This document shows positions 27,138 to 39,763 of a stretch of DNA of 64,000 nt, one piece after another. The notes beneath the pieces were generated by a model. That model did not search any database. It was not told where the DNA came from and worked only from the letters and a program-made list of their open reading frames with translations. Position 1 is the stretch's first letter. Each line of letters opens with the position of its first letter. Made by a program: the position numbers and the translations under genes. Source of the stretch: Argopecten irradians (taxonomy: Eukaryota; Mollusca; Bivalvia; Pectinida; Pectinidae); NCBI RefSeq assembly GCF_041381155.1, contig NC_091134.1, positions 54,633,944-54,697,943 of the forward strand, read 5' to 3'.

Positions 27138-30100
27138 GTAATCGTTGTTTAATTTTTTTATATTGATTCTATGTTGCGTGATTTTTTGTTTAAAATCACC
27201 AATAATATGAAAAAGTAACTGTCGTTTTCTTCCCCTGTAGTCTCAAATATCATTAAAATTTGACATCAAAAGATGGAAACTGTCTACTCTTTATATTCCA
27301 TTTAAGTAATACTTTCATCGAAAAACAAATGTATTTCAGTCTTACTAGTTTTATAACGTAACTTATTCAATATGAAATCTTCACATATCGCTTTCAAAAC
27401 AAATATCAACCCAAAATCATTATAGTGATTGAGTCAAATGTATTTATATTATTTATGTATTAACGTTGCAAACTCTATTACATAAACGTACAGTGAATAC
27501 AAACGTTTAATAATCAAAGCCATCAATGAATGAATTATCAAGAGACGGTGGCTATAGACTTACATTTGATCAGAATATATTTCAAAATTGGATATAGAAT
27601 TGGGATTTCCTCCTACCATATTAAAATAAAAACAAACAGAAATGAGTGTTAAACCATTCCAGATTTTAAATACGTAATACAGATGTATAAGCCCTCATTT
27701 TAGAAGGTTTTACGTTTACGTATCACTAGATTTATGGCTTTATATATCTATATCTAAATGCTATCCCTTGTCTATAGTATCATATCACTATGCTGAATAC
27801 TAAACAGACATGCCAAACGTTTAACAATCCCTGCGATAGACTATCACACAAGCCCGTGTTTATCTGTCCGGTTCACGACAGTTATCGCTACTACAGGATA
27901 CAGATACCTCTCCGCACTAGAACAAGGAGCTCGAGCAGTATTGCTTTTGTCATTTCTTAACAATAAATCTCCATGAATAAACAGATCGTCCAAGAAAGTT
28001 ATGAAAACCGTGAAATGCTTTGAAAATTACTCATACAGTGCAAATCCCACACTTATAACTCTCACAGTAAGATTTCGGTCAATTTTAGTTCATATATTTA
28101 ATACGACTGAGTGACACTTGAGTTAAAACAACATAAAATGTAATAATGATTAGAAATAGGACCACATTTGAAGATTTTACTAATAATTATTCATAATCCA
28201 ATATGCACGTACAATGCTTATTAGTTGACAAATGCAAGTAAAGAATATGAAAAAGTGTAGGTAGACATCGTGATTTGATTGGAAATTATTCCCATTCCAA
28301 TCGGGAAAATATTCCTATACCAATCGGGGATCCATCATGACACGTCTGATGGTAATACGGTCATCGTCCGACGACGTTACACGCTTTTTGTAGGTTTGTA
28401 TTGCAGATAAATCTTCCGAAACACATGGATATCAGTAACGAATCTTTATAAATACTCGTCTTTAAATTAACATTAAGAAATGATCTAGATTTCATTGTTT
28501 CTGTTAAAAATTATGCTCAACCGAAAAATGACCAGAACTTGTCATTTGTTTGTATATATCGTGATGTCATCCGATCATGTAATACTGTTTCAGAAATAAT
28601 AACTTATTGTTGTCATTTTCAGAACCTTGACTTTTATTTTCATTCTGACGTCATCCTGATTTTACCTATATATGTCAATATTTGACCGAATCACCGCTAT
28701 CATCGATACAAAGCTGTAAATGGACTTACGAGAACCATTTTCACGAATATTCTATTCTCATTTTTTTTGTTTAATTCTGCTTTTTTCGCACTCATTTCAA
28801 GTTGGGAATGCTTGTGGTATCTAGTTTTATTTTGTGTATGGGTACCGTCTTCTCTCCAGAAAACTTTCGATTTGCGGGGTTTAAATACCGTCTACTATTG
28901 CTTGGGTTGAAATGTTTGGCATAACAGACACTCTTATTCCAAAAAATGTTTGATCCATATATCTAACATTATATGATATCATGCTAGTATTAGAATCATG
29001 AATAGAAAAAGGATATATATATAAAGTTTACATATTCTCGTTTTACACATTTTTTTGTAAAGTTAAAGTGTTACATAATTGCACATGACTTGAATGACAA
29101 CATAAACAAAATACAGAAATTCTCATGACTGAAAACTGCACATGTGTGGAGGGGGAGTATGATATATAAACGTTTCGGAGCCTCCTGCTGTTACTTGTAA
29201 TCAATGCCCTCTTCCTTATCAGGAATATCTCACGTTTACTTAGAGAATTCCACCAATGTTTATTTGACCTACATTCAAAATTTGAAATACATGTGGAGCA
29301 GATGTGTATTTTATGTTTTATTTTAAGTCATTCATACATTTAGGAGGGCTGAATTAGGAGAAACAGCCAAGGACCCTAGCTAGATGCGAAGTAGAAGTGT
29401 CTTCGGGAAGAAAGTACAAGTAGAATATGTATAAACATTTAGAAAATATAATTCCGTTTAAAGGGTTGGTCTCGATGTTGTTCCTAAACCTACAGGTAGA
29501 GTTTGATTAATATTGTAACTGACGTAAAAATAACAAAAAGAAAACAATGCAGAGGTAGTTCAACAACATCCTAATCAAATCCTAAAATGTACAAACAAAA
29601 CACCTGCATACAAAAAGAAAAAAAGAAATAATCCCACCAAAATAAACCTAATAATGACAATTTATCATAACATATATAAATATATAGTCATACACATTTT
29701 TACAAGACTTCGTAAAACAATCATGAGAATAAGACGTAGTGCAGGATTCTGATATTCTGCTAGTTTTCAGACCCTAGACGAGTTAGAGGTCTACCTGAGA
29801 TCCTGATATTTACCGATGAATGGCGGCGGATTTCTCCGATAGCTAGCGAAGGTAGTATGTGTATAGTACAATAATAGTGCCTATTGCGAATTGTATTCCA
29901 TGATAATTTGCAAATTAACCATTTCGCTTGAATTTCAAACATATTTCCTCATTCTAAAGGATTCTTCTAGTCGTTGAAAACCTGCTGAAACTTTCTTTGT
30001 GGAGTGTCTACTTCTACGTATTATATATGACTTTTACTAAACCTCTCTTTTAGATAAGGCTAAGGAAGTACGAGCTCCTCAGTTCGTTTTTATACTAGAG

Positions 30101-33100
30101 AAATTGAAGTTTTTCTCGAAAAATAGATTCAAGATCTCAAGAAGATCATTCTTACTATTTTAGTAATTCCTATTTAATGCACCAGTATATTTATCATCGA
30201 CAGCCATATATCGAACTTCACGAAAATGCAGATTAAATTGAATTCCCACAATATAAAGGTCGCTATTATGAAGTTTAGGACCACTTCTCGAGGGTCTACT
30301 AGCTGAAATCCTCAAATTTCTGGCTGTTCACACTACCGATTTCTTACAACCATTGAAGAGAAGCCGTGTCAAGATATCACTTCATTATACTGTATAGAAG
30401 CCTATGTTCGTGGGTCAATATTTTTGGAGTTTGAATTAAAAACAATAAAATCAAATTTAAGCATTTCAAGTTTTAATGAATTCGGCTTTATTGGTATGCT
30501 GTATACGAGTTTTCACAGATCATTTTCACGAGCATAGAAATGTCCCGCGAAATCGCGAAATTATCGTCCCGTCAAAAATGACGGACTCTACTATATAATA
30601 TAATCATTTTAGTACCGATATTACAGCTACTAGTAAGCATTACACGATTAGTTGTTACATCTTGTGCGTTTCTGCGGTTAGTTAGCTACAGTTTAGATTG
30701 GAATAAAATTCAAAGGGAGTAACTAACTTCCTAAATAAAAAAAACATCGTTGTGAGTGCATCATTAAAATACTAGTGATGCCAGAATTTGAGCAGCAATA
30801 ACGCAAGAATACATTTCTGAACACTCTTTATTAAACCGTTCTGGGTATGGTATGTAGAGTGTGACGTAACCATACATTCTCAGGTGTCGGATCCCGAACG
30901 AGCATATGAGCGTGAGTGATGAAGGCCATTACCAGGCTAAAGGCCACGCCCTGTCTAAAGCCATAGGTCTTTACGCGTGAAATTGCACGTAACGTATTCT
31001 TCTTATGTTGGTTCTTGTTAAAAAAGGGTGCTCGAGATAATGATCTTGGTGAAAGCTGGAGTCGAGAGCACAGAGGATACTGTAAAAGTAGAATCACATA
31101 TGTCAGTTTAAGATCGTTCATCACTATTATGTGTGGACTAAGAAACATTCCTGGAATTTATTTTCATTTTATCAAAATGATAAGAATAATGGATACCCAC
31201 TACATAAATTTACTTATGTAAGCCCTTTTACCCTCGACGTTCCAAGTGAATGGTTCGAAGCAAATACTATAACACATTACAACGATTAATTGGGATTTTC
31301 TCTATTTTATAGTTTAAATGTCAGACTATCTAAATTTTAAGCTTATAAATGTACGAAATCTTTTGAAATCCCGAATATTAACGATGTGATGCAGATACGT
31401 ACCCAAACATATGCTAACATATATTCTAGAAGTGCACCTTTCGCCTTTGACATCAATAAGCATACTTTATGGTTATGTCAATGCCTATCTATATGAAATC
31501 TATTTTGTACGTTACGAGATCTGACAGTAGAACGAATGTACTGTATCGTTGATTTATATATATAAGAACGCTTCTTTTGTGATGCGGGATGACGCGCCCT
31601 AACACGAAATGCCAGCGTGGTAATAGGGCAGTGTGGTATGACTCGGCGCTAAGAATAGTTTGCTATAATCAGAAACACCTCTTAAATAACGGAGATAAGT
31701 ACACTTCACACGAGTGGAAATCTTTAATTTACAAAAGTTACCAATTTTCTTATTATTTCTATTATCTAGGTTTCTTACACAATAATTTGGAAAGGCTTAT
31801 GATACAAAGCTTATAATTCTGAACAAATAACACTGCATATGTAACGACATTGATGTAGCAGTGCTAAAAACATTCTAATTAGCCGCCATAACAATTTGAT
31901 TCCATTTTCATAGAATTTATGATATTGTAATATTTACCTTACACTCATGTTCTTTTTGCAATGTGCCAAGGTCATTAGATGCCATCAGAGAATGATAATG
32001 CATTTTAATTCAGAGTATGAAATAAAACATTTAATATTTCAATAGGATTTATAAGATAGTAGCAATGTAATCAAATATAATACTTTTTTTAATTATATGG
32101 CAATACTTTACCTCATTATAATCGACATACAACTACCTTAAACTACACTGACGCTCTTAGACATACATATTAGTTAATATTGGACCATGTTGGGGTAATA
32201 GATAACGGAGATGGTGGGGGAGGATGAGACTGGACGAATGTCAATTGTTGAGTTGATTACTATTTTCAGAGGATATCTAGGGTACACGAAATCGCAATAA
32301 AATATGAACCCTAAGAAAACATATTACTCATTCGGTATGTTAGATTTTATGGAATATTGTCCTGTATATAATAGATCATGGTCATACAATTTGTTACAAA
32401 TCATAATTTTAAAATATTTTTCTTTTGTTTCTGTTTTGTTATCTTACTGCTTTTTTAATTCATAAACATCTAGGTATTCCGTGCGATAGTTACCACCCTC
32501 ATTTGTCATTTCTAGAGCCGTAAAGTATTGTTCATTTTTGATCTAAGTTATTATTAACAGTAATGATATTATACTTGACTATCAATGTCTAAGAAGACTT
32601 CTGATAGAAATTAAAATGGTTTATTTGAAATTATGCGGTTTTTTGTTTTCAATGTAATTGTTGTCCAATCCTATCAAACTCTGTAAAGTTTCAATGATTC
32701 ATTTTCGCAGTAACTCAATAAATCCATTGTGGATACTTTAAATTATGATTTGCTGAAAAAGTCGATGTACAAGAATAAATGACAAAGATACCAAATAGAA
32801 GGCAAATTATAATTATCGTAACCTCCGTGATAAACGGTTTATAAAATAATCTAAAGGCCCCGTGTTGATCACGAGAATTGCCGTCGATGATAAAACCTAG
32901 AAACGTTTGATTGTGTCGTAGAGTGCCAGAATTGATATATTCACACCCTCGCGCCAGGCATTCCCGAGGTATCACATCAAATAAACTGATATTTGGATCA
33001 TGACAACCCTGATGTTATGTAATGTTATATGTATAGCACACCCTTTGTATAAACCAGTAACATCAGGGAAAGTCCATACTATATCTTGCCAGAAATACAG

Positions 33101-36100
33101 CTAGTGAACAACTGCAAATTGAATGATACAAACACTCGTTATATAATATGCTTTCAATATGCCAGATTGGTATAAGAAATCCATAGTCAGACTATATTTT
33201 CCTAATGCTTGATTAACAAACCAACGTCTTATCACAAAATTGATACGGACATTTTGATACACTGGAGTCTGAGACGTGCTTAAGGACGACAAATTCACTG
33301 TATAAAGTTTATTTTGAGTAGCCTTGTGTAAGTCTCAATATGCTTTCGGAAAGGTACTTTTGTAATACCATTCGAGATTGCATAAGATACACAATTCTGG
33401 TACATTTTAGTTCTTTTATTTTCTTCCAAAAACTGATGAATTATTTTTGATGCAGCACGATAATGTGGTACCTCTTTTTATATCTGCTAATGAAGAGATA
33501 TGCAAACCGAAAACAAAATTTGATAACATCAGTTTTCCATAAATCAATGAAGTAAATGTAAAGACGTGTAATAATGACCTACGTCTGTTTCTGTTAATAT
33601 TTTATCACGTTTCAGCGTATTACACATAAATACACATTGTATTTGCTATCAGTGATTTCTCTCAAACAATTACATGTCATTTATAATTATACTCCCAAAT
33701 TATACATTGTAATTCATATGCTTTCAAAGTCATCATTAATGACGTTTACGTATTTACAAGCATGCATTCATTTCTTCGTCTATATGTATTTGATTGATTA
33801 AGAATATAAATTACTCCAAAGAAAATAAACGTGAAGGGAAATCCGTTTAACAGTTTTGAACAAAATATGTCTCGTCACGTTACGTAACGTAACTGACATT
33901 AATGTGGCCATACTTCCTGACTGTTGTAGTGCACTCTTTAGCCTGGCTGTTTTATCTTACAGGACGCCTTAAAGATGGCCATGCAGTATAAGGATCGGCC
34001 AGTTCAAGCCAAGTGTCTATTAACATTCGCCGAGATACACAGAACGCGGAAGGATACGGAGGTAAAAAAATCCCAACTGGTAAACATCACAAGCGGAGTA
34101 ATCTAAACAATTTATATCTAAAGTAGTCACAACCATCGGGAGGAGTTCAACTAGGGTAATCCTAAATCTATTTAAACATGTAGTATGTTTATAAACGTAC
34201 ATATTCTTCAAAATCAAACAAGTCTATTTTTAACTTTCCATCCATAGAACCACTTTACGTAAAATAAATAGACCTTAATAGATTTAGCCAAGAGAAATAA
34301 CTTACATATCGCGTCCCTTGCCAGCGCATACATCATCGATGTATCTATAAGCTTCTCACAGAGTATTGGGCGGGGGACGACTTATCTAAGTCTTAATGAA
34401 AGAACGGTTTTATCATCCATGCTATCATTAATTGCGCCAAGGAGCGGTTCAGATATTAAAAGGCTATGTAACGTGTGAAACAAACTGGTGGGAAAATTGC
34501 TCTATCTAGACAGGGAGGTCGTTGCTTTTGATGTCTTTTAGTGTAGAAAAATGTAAATCTATCGTATGCTCTCTCCTTCTTTCGCCAATTTTCTTGGAAT
34601 GTTTTGTAATTACTTCTGGAATTCCATACCCAGTCTTGAGGTCGGTCAGCTAGTCTTTACTTTTCCTTATCGTTAAGTGAAAAAGGATACAATTTATTTT
34701 GAAAAGGAGGAAATCCTCTGAATATAATTAAATCAAAATCGGCCAAAAGAATTCTTTACAAAAAAGAGAGGTATATGCTAATAAAGAAAATGTTTGGATC
34801 TTGTAGTGTAGCAAAAACTGTTTTGTATAAGGTTTTGAAAAATATCTAGTCGGTCGTTTTAAAGCGGTTAATTTAATTTTCAAACAGTATTGTGAAATTT
34901 CTGCAATTAGAGAGAGAAATGCTATTATAACGAAAAACGAGTCTTAGAACAAGGTTCATAGATAATAATTAAAAAAGAAAATCTGCGAATGTCCCGATAC
35001 CGATCAATAACGCATCATAATACCATCCTAACTTTGGGTATTTTTTCCAGCGAGCCAACCCTCGTTATGAGTCGGCGTATTCGATTTACACGGAGATTGG
35101 TGATAGATATGGTCAAATGGAGTCCTTATGTGGAATGGCCAAGTCCACCATGCTATCTGGTGACACGCAACAGGTCAGTCAAATGTCATAGTTCAACAGG
35201 TCAAGGTTACTCAATATCAAACATTGGTTATCTTAATTATTGCCATCTAGTTAATCACTTGCAAGTACTCGACTTTGACCCTGAAACGGTGCGCTTAATC
35301 TCTTTTCTGAACACACCGTACAGATTATTTCCCCATTGACCTTGTTAGATCCAAATTCGGTTTGGATTGAGGTTTTTGTTGATGGTTTGCATTCTATAAT
35401 ATATGAAGAATGTAGCATAGCAAACAAAAAAGACAATGTAGAGACACATGTTGAGTCTTCATATAATCGTTTCATCCAAAACACCTTCTTGTACATCATT
35501 TGCAATATTATTTCAAAGTAAGAATGGTTAATATTCCAAAATGAATGAAGAAATAAAATCAAAAGCGATTCAAGTCATGAACAACAAATATAGATGGAAA
35601 TAAACTGTTTTGTTAGTTGCTTTGGAATTAGCGAACTTAGTATAAATATACTATGGAAGCAGATATTTGGCCAAAAAACTAATTATTTTAATCTTTGCAT
35701 TTATATAGCCTACATGTAACTCCTTATCTGACCCTAATGACGCACGACATCGTAACATTAGTACAAGGTTATTACATCATCATTGATCTGAACCAGGAAT
35801 ACGTCATTTTATATTTGGCATACCTTTTCATTCAGGTTAAACATAGATTTGATTGACGCCAAACACAGCCTCGTTCGTACGATTTGAGTATACTCTCCAA
35901 ATACAGTCACCGCTGTTTATCAGTACCACCATATATTGGATACTAAGGATTGCTATATTGGTGCATATCCCGTTATTATGTTGTGATTGGTTATAACTGA
36001 TCAAAACGTTCAATAGGTGTTTATTCGTATAGCATTATATACATGTACTTCTGTTGAGATTACGGTGGCCAAGTGGTTGAGATAGTTGATTCTACCATTT

Positions 36101-38174
36101 GCTCTCTACTCCTGGGCCGGGATGAACAAATGAAGTCATCAGCCATTTGTCCGCCACATGTTTAGACATCGGTGGCCACGAGTTACCACTAGTCCTACCA
36201 TCTTGGTCAAGGGTTCAAGGCTCGGATGTGGCTGCCAATTGTTAGTGACCGTAGTTCGGAAGTTTCTTTCATAAAACGCCTAGACCTTCCCTCCACTCAA
36301 TAGCCTGGCACGTCCAAAAAGTCATACCAGAATATAATGTATAAATGTTTTTCATATCGTTTGTTTATATGTATCCTTACTTATTGACATACTGAAGAAT
36401 TGTTGTATGATATTACAAAAAAGTACATAATGTATAGATGCAAACGACCTATATTGACCAATACATCAGCAAATGAATTCTTAAAGTAAGTTAATGCTGC
36501 ATAGTGTTAGCTCCAACGATGTTCTTGAATAGCATGAACTTGGCGTCCAATATCGTGCCATGGTCAGTAGGTGCGTCATATCATTTACTTGAATTGATTG
36601 ATAGGTCTTACGTCGATGGTATTTAAAAGTTAATAGAATGAATTGGTTTTATCTGACCAGGCCTTGGAACTGTACCAGCGAGCTTTGGACCTATCAGAGT
36701 CTATTGGGAATAAGGTAAGGACACAAATCGCCAGAGATTAGTACTAATTGAAAATCAATTCAACAGGTGACCCGGGGTATAGAATTATTATTCACACTCT
36801 CTTCGTCCACTAAGATAACATGACTGTGAATGTCGCTATTTACTTTAGTCTAAGATTAACTAATATTTCAACCGCCTTTCACATATATGTGACATTATCA
36901 AAAGATTAAATAATGTTTCATCTCATTTATCAAGCAAATGTTCAAATGAATGACGTGATTGCAACTCATTGATAAGTATACATCGTATCGTAGAGTATTT
37001 AGTTTGAAAATTTTATCAAATATTTGGGTTTTAAGTTTCTACTCTGTACCCATTTTGTGTGATTTAAATGCATTGCGTACACTAATTACAGTTTCTATAA
37101 TTATGGGAGTCATATGTGTTGCCTAAGTAACAAAGATAATACTTTTTAAATAGAGAGTATCTTGCATATTTCATACCCCCATGCCTTCCGATTGTCTGGT
37201 TATAAAGAACAAAAAGGTTTGGATATTAATAAGCCTAATCTAAAAGAATTTCACGAATCTTTGGTTGTCATTTTACAAAACCGTCTGAACTTAATTTTCT
37301 GACGGAAATACTTTTCATATATTCTGAACAACAAATGTCCATCATGGAGCATGCTTAGATTAATCTCTGGTGCATGTATTTATGACCTGAATCTGCGAAA
37401 TCTATATATAAAGTTCCTTGAACTATTTGTTATCTTTGTCGAGTTGGGTTGAAGTTAAACGGATTTTTTTTACAGTTTTGGAAACAGATTAAACATTAAA
37501 CTACACATTGATTTTCATTAATGTTTCAAAACGATACCATGTCGTCAGCGTTGTTTAGGCTTAAAAATACTTTATTCCGCTTCATATCTCTTTTGCCAAT
37601 TCTACGATCACTCCATCCATGACAGATATAATTGTAACAGTTTTGTGTTCAATTCTGCTTATATTGGAATTGAACAAGTTCGTTTTAGACACGGTGTACA
37701 TTGTAGATAATTACATACTTAGTTTAAAACATTCTGTGTATATGTTGCAGTTTGGGACCATGCAATGTAGCGTAGCACTAGCCAATATCTACAGTGAAGA
37801 GGGTAATGCCGCTCTAGCTGACACGTACCACAGCGCCACAAGGACACTAGCGGAGAATATGGAACTATTCTGTGGTGTTTGTGGCGAGATGATGGGCCAA
37901 ATACCCGAAGAGTTATATCCCTTGCCGTGTGGTCATTTAATCCATAACAGGTAAGCATGTGATATACAGTAATGATGAATAGATAGTTGTACAAATGAAA
38001 TGCACAATCAGATCTACGTTACTGTCAATTATGAAACTTTGTCTTTATGAATTTTAATTTTGCTTCAGGTGTGGGCCCCACCTGGCGCGCTATACCTGGG
38101 GAAGGAAAGGCACTCGGCGACCTTGTCCGTCATGTCGTGTCAAATCATCGGGGAATCCTATACTGGAGCTGTAG
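26439..38174 (+). CDS. RAPSN: Rapsyn, acetylcholine-receptor clustering protein
   Basis: Five coding exons (26439-27137, 33963-34061, 36661-36714, 37751-37950, 38069-38174) have GT/AG borders and compatible phases and encode 385 residues. Rapsyn is a peripheral membrane scaffold that clusters nicotinic acetylcholine receptors under the synaptic membrane. The product starts MGQKVGKK, a typical N-myristoylation signal, which decides the start. TPR repeats fill about residues 5-310. A RING-H2 domain closes the protein, with ligands C325, C328, C344, H346, H349, C352, C370 and C373. Strings such as FFNLARGNERL and DRPVQAKCLLTFAEIHR align directly with vertebrate rapsyn. Human rapsyn has 412 residues; the gap is mainly one TPR of about 40 residues absent between exons 3 and 4. 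The C-terminal tail after the RING is short, as in vertebrates. Confidence 0.93.
27138..33962 (+). other. Rapsyn intron 1
   Basis: A 6.8-kb intron, AT-rich, ending TTTTATCTTACAG. I found no exon or recognisable element inside. Open frames of 60-105 codons near 29.8, 31.0 and 31.6 kb on either strand match nothing. Confidence 0.8.
33963..34061 (+). CDS. RAPSN: Rapsyn coding exon 2
   Basis: Exactly 33 codons, phase 0 on both sides, between TTATCTTACAG and GTAAAA. It encodes a TPR helix pair (DALKMAMQYKDRPVQA onward) that matches human ESMKIALQHGDRPLQA. Confidence 0.93.
36061..36328 (+). mobile_element. tRNA-derived SINE in rapsyn intron 2
   Basis: A pol III A-box-like string TGGCCAAGTGG (36066-36076) and a B-box-like string GGGTTCAAGGC (36211-36221) mark a tRNA-related head. 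A second A-box-like string, GGTGGCCACGAG at about 36171, lies at normal tRNA spacing before that B box, so the head may be compound. Downstream CCTTCCCTCCACTCAATAG and CCTGGCACGTCC recall the tail of SINEs frequent in bivalves (memory-based). The copy lies about 330 bp upstream of exon 3. Confidence 0.6.
36661..36714 (+). CDS. RAPSN: Rapsyn coding exon 3
   Basis: A small exon of 18 codons in phase 0, between TCTGACCAG and GTAAGG. It encodes ALELYQRALDLSESIGNK, aligned with human TAFPRYDSAMSIMTEIGNR. Confidence 0.9.
36715..37750 (+). other. Rapsyn intron 3
   Basis: This intron was searched for an exon that would supply the TPR missing relative to vertebrate rapsyn. No stretch of about 120 nt with open frame, borders and similarity was found. 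Confidence 0.7.
37751..37950 (+). CDS. RAPSN: Rapsyn coding exon 4
   Basis: Encodes the last TPR helices and most of the RING-H2 domain (ELFCGVCGE, then LPCGHLIHNR). It ends in phase 2 with AACAG before GTAAGC. Confidence 0.92.
38069..38174 (+). CDS. RAPSN: Rapsyn coding exon 5 and stop
   Basis: Follows the 118-bp intron 4 (acceptor TTTTGCTTCAG). It supplies the last zinc ligands of the RING (CGPH, then RPCPSC) and ends VKSSGNPILEL with a TAG at 38172-38174. The domain is split between two exons. Confidence 0.92.
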
Positions 38175-38832
38175 GGGATCAAAGGGAAGGCTTGTAATAA
38201 CATGGAAGTAAATTTTATTACATTATCTTGTGTTATCGAACACAAGGTGCAATAAGTGTTATATATTTAATGTGTTGAATTTACGTAGACAAAAAAGGCA
38301 TCTTTAAAGAAAACATTTTAAGATATAGATATACTAACACTACCTGTGTCTAAGATTGAAATTAATTCGTTTAAGTACTGTTTTGTATTAATAGTCAATG
38401 TGTCTTGTAACATTGCAGACATATATAAAAATACAATGGAAGAATATAATTAAGGAAGTTGGCTAAAATGTTAGTACCCTGTCAATTCTTTAAGTTGTTT
38501 TCTTTTTCAATAGCAGATATATACTGACAAAATGATCAAGCTTGTTGTATATAGCAGTTTAAGTGTATATTAACTATGTCGCTACAGCAAAATTCTTCAC
38601 AAATTCTTCACATAGAACATGGTGTGCACAAAATGCAAAACGGGACCAAAAGGAGCATACACAAATATATATCCTTTAGCCAATTAAAGTTAATGCATGT
38701 ATTTATCATTCATTTAGGTTTTTAACAGTAAGTTTTGTATATTGGCAAACTGTGTTCTGTAGTTTGATTTCATATTTGTATAAAGTGTTTTTTTTTTCTT
38801 AAAAAAAAGACAATTGAAGTCTAAGATATTTG

Positions 38833-39226
38833 TTTTTCCCATACTTCACACGGATATCTCGCATTTGCTAGGGAAAAGATAACTCTATCTTACACAGGGG
38901 GGTGTAAGACAGCTCACACGCGCTAGACAATAACGTGACGTCATCAATACATGCGGCGTAATTGCGCCGCGCATTGTAGATGACGTCATCAATTTTGACG
39001 CATAACGACGTTCTCTGCGATAATGGCGCGATGAAAAAAATGGAAACCAAGTGGAATCTCATCATTTTTTCTACTAAGTATGGGAGAAAAAGAATCAAAC
39101 ATGGGTCTGTGAAGTAGACAGGTATATCTCAACCTTCTTAAAAGATTTTTCGGGTTGACCTGCCAAAATCTTTCACTCGGGTTGAGATATCCCTGTCCAC
39201 TTCTCAGACCCATGTAAGATTCTATT
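38833..39226. mobile_element. Hairpin-tailed element A
   Basis: Left end TTTTTCCCATACTT (38833-38846) pairs with AAGTATGGGAGAAAAA (39076-39091). Between them lie a small hairpin (CTTACAC/GTGTAAG) and a ~53-bp near-palindrome, 38936-38988, with TGACGTCA at each end. After the right end repeat comes a long hairpin with arms at about 39100-39150 and 39164-39215; GGGTCTGTGAAGTAGACAGG on the left mirrors CCTGTCCACTTCTCAGACCC on the right. The element ends AAGATTCTATTA. No protein is encoded. About 400 bp and closely similar to element B. Confidence 0.8.
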
Positions 39227-39763
39227 ATTCTCGCACCTCGGACATTGAAATCTCACATGATACCCGGTGCTAGATTTTTCTATCTCGTCCGATCTGTCTG
39301 GTACCTTTACGTGATGTTCGGCGGAATTTTACGCCATTCATGTAAGAGTTTGCGCATGTGACGTCATACTCTCGAATCGGTGACGTCACAGCCGTCGGAT
39401 AATCAATATTATTTTTTAATTATGAAAACAGTATGTACCGATTGATCATCCTTTTTCTTTAAGAATGACTGAAATCGAAACGCAGAAGAAATGGTTAATT
39501 GGCTTTAAACCAGGAGGCTCAAGACGGGATACTTTTACACTCTGAACGCGCATATAGATGGGTTTCATTATATCTTAGAGGCGCAAGAAAAAAAAATCTA
39601 TTACCTTTAGGTGATCGAGATCGGGTTATCTCAGTCTCGGGCTAAGATTTTGTAACATCTAAACCTCGGCTAACGCCTCGGTTGGGATTATGTTACAAAA
39701 TCTTAGCCCTCGACTGAGATAACCCGATCTCGATCACATGCAGGTAACGGATTTTATTATTGT
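39227..39763. mobile_element. Hairpin-tailed element D (middle of array)
   Basis: Same design as A and B but different sequence. Left end TTCTCGCACCTCGGACAT is mirrored imperfectly by ATATCTTAGAGGCGCAAGAA at about 39570-39589. It has two TGACGTCA sites (39359, 39381). It ends in a hairpin whose arms, 39611-39658 and 39690-39737, pair at about 46 of 48 positions. The loop AACCTCGGC...GCCTCGGTT pairs again within itself. It abuts A on the left and B on the right head to tail. About 540 bp, non-coding. Confidence 0.7.

Noticed and set aside
30400-30600. CpG-bearing, inverted-looking strings (CGCGAAATCGCGAAATTATCG)
   Set aside because: I could not find matching ends on both sides, so no element was called.
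33876-33896. Short palindromic string GTTACGTAACGTAAC
   Set aside because: Too short and isolated to interpret.
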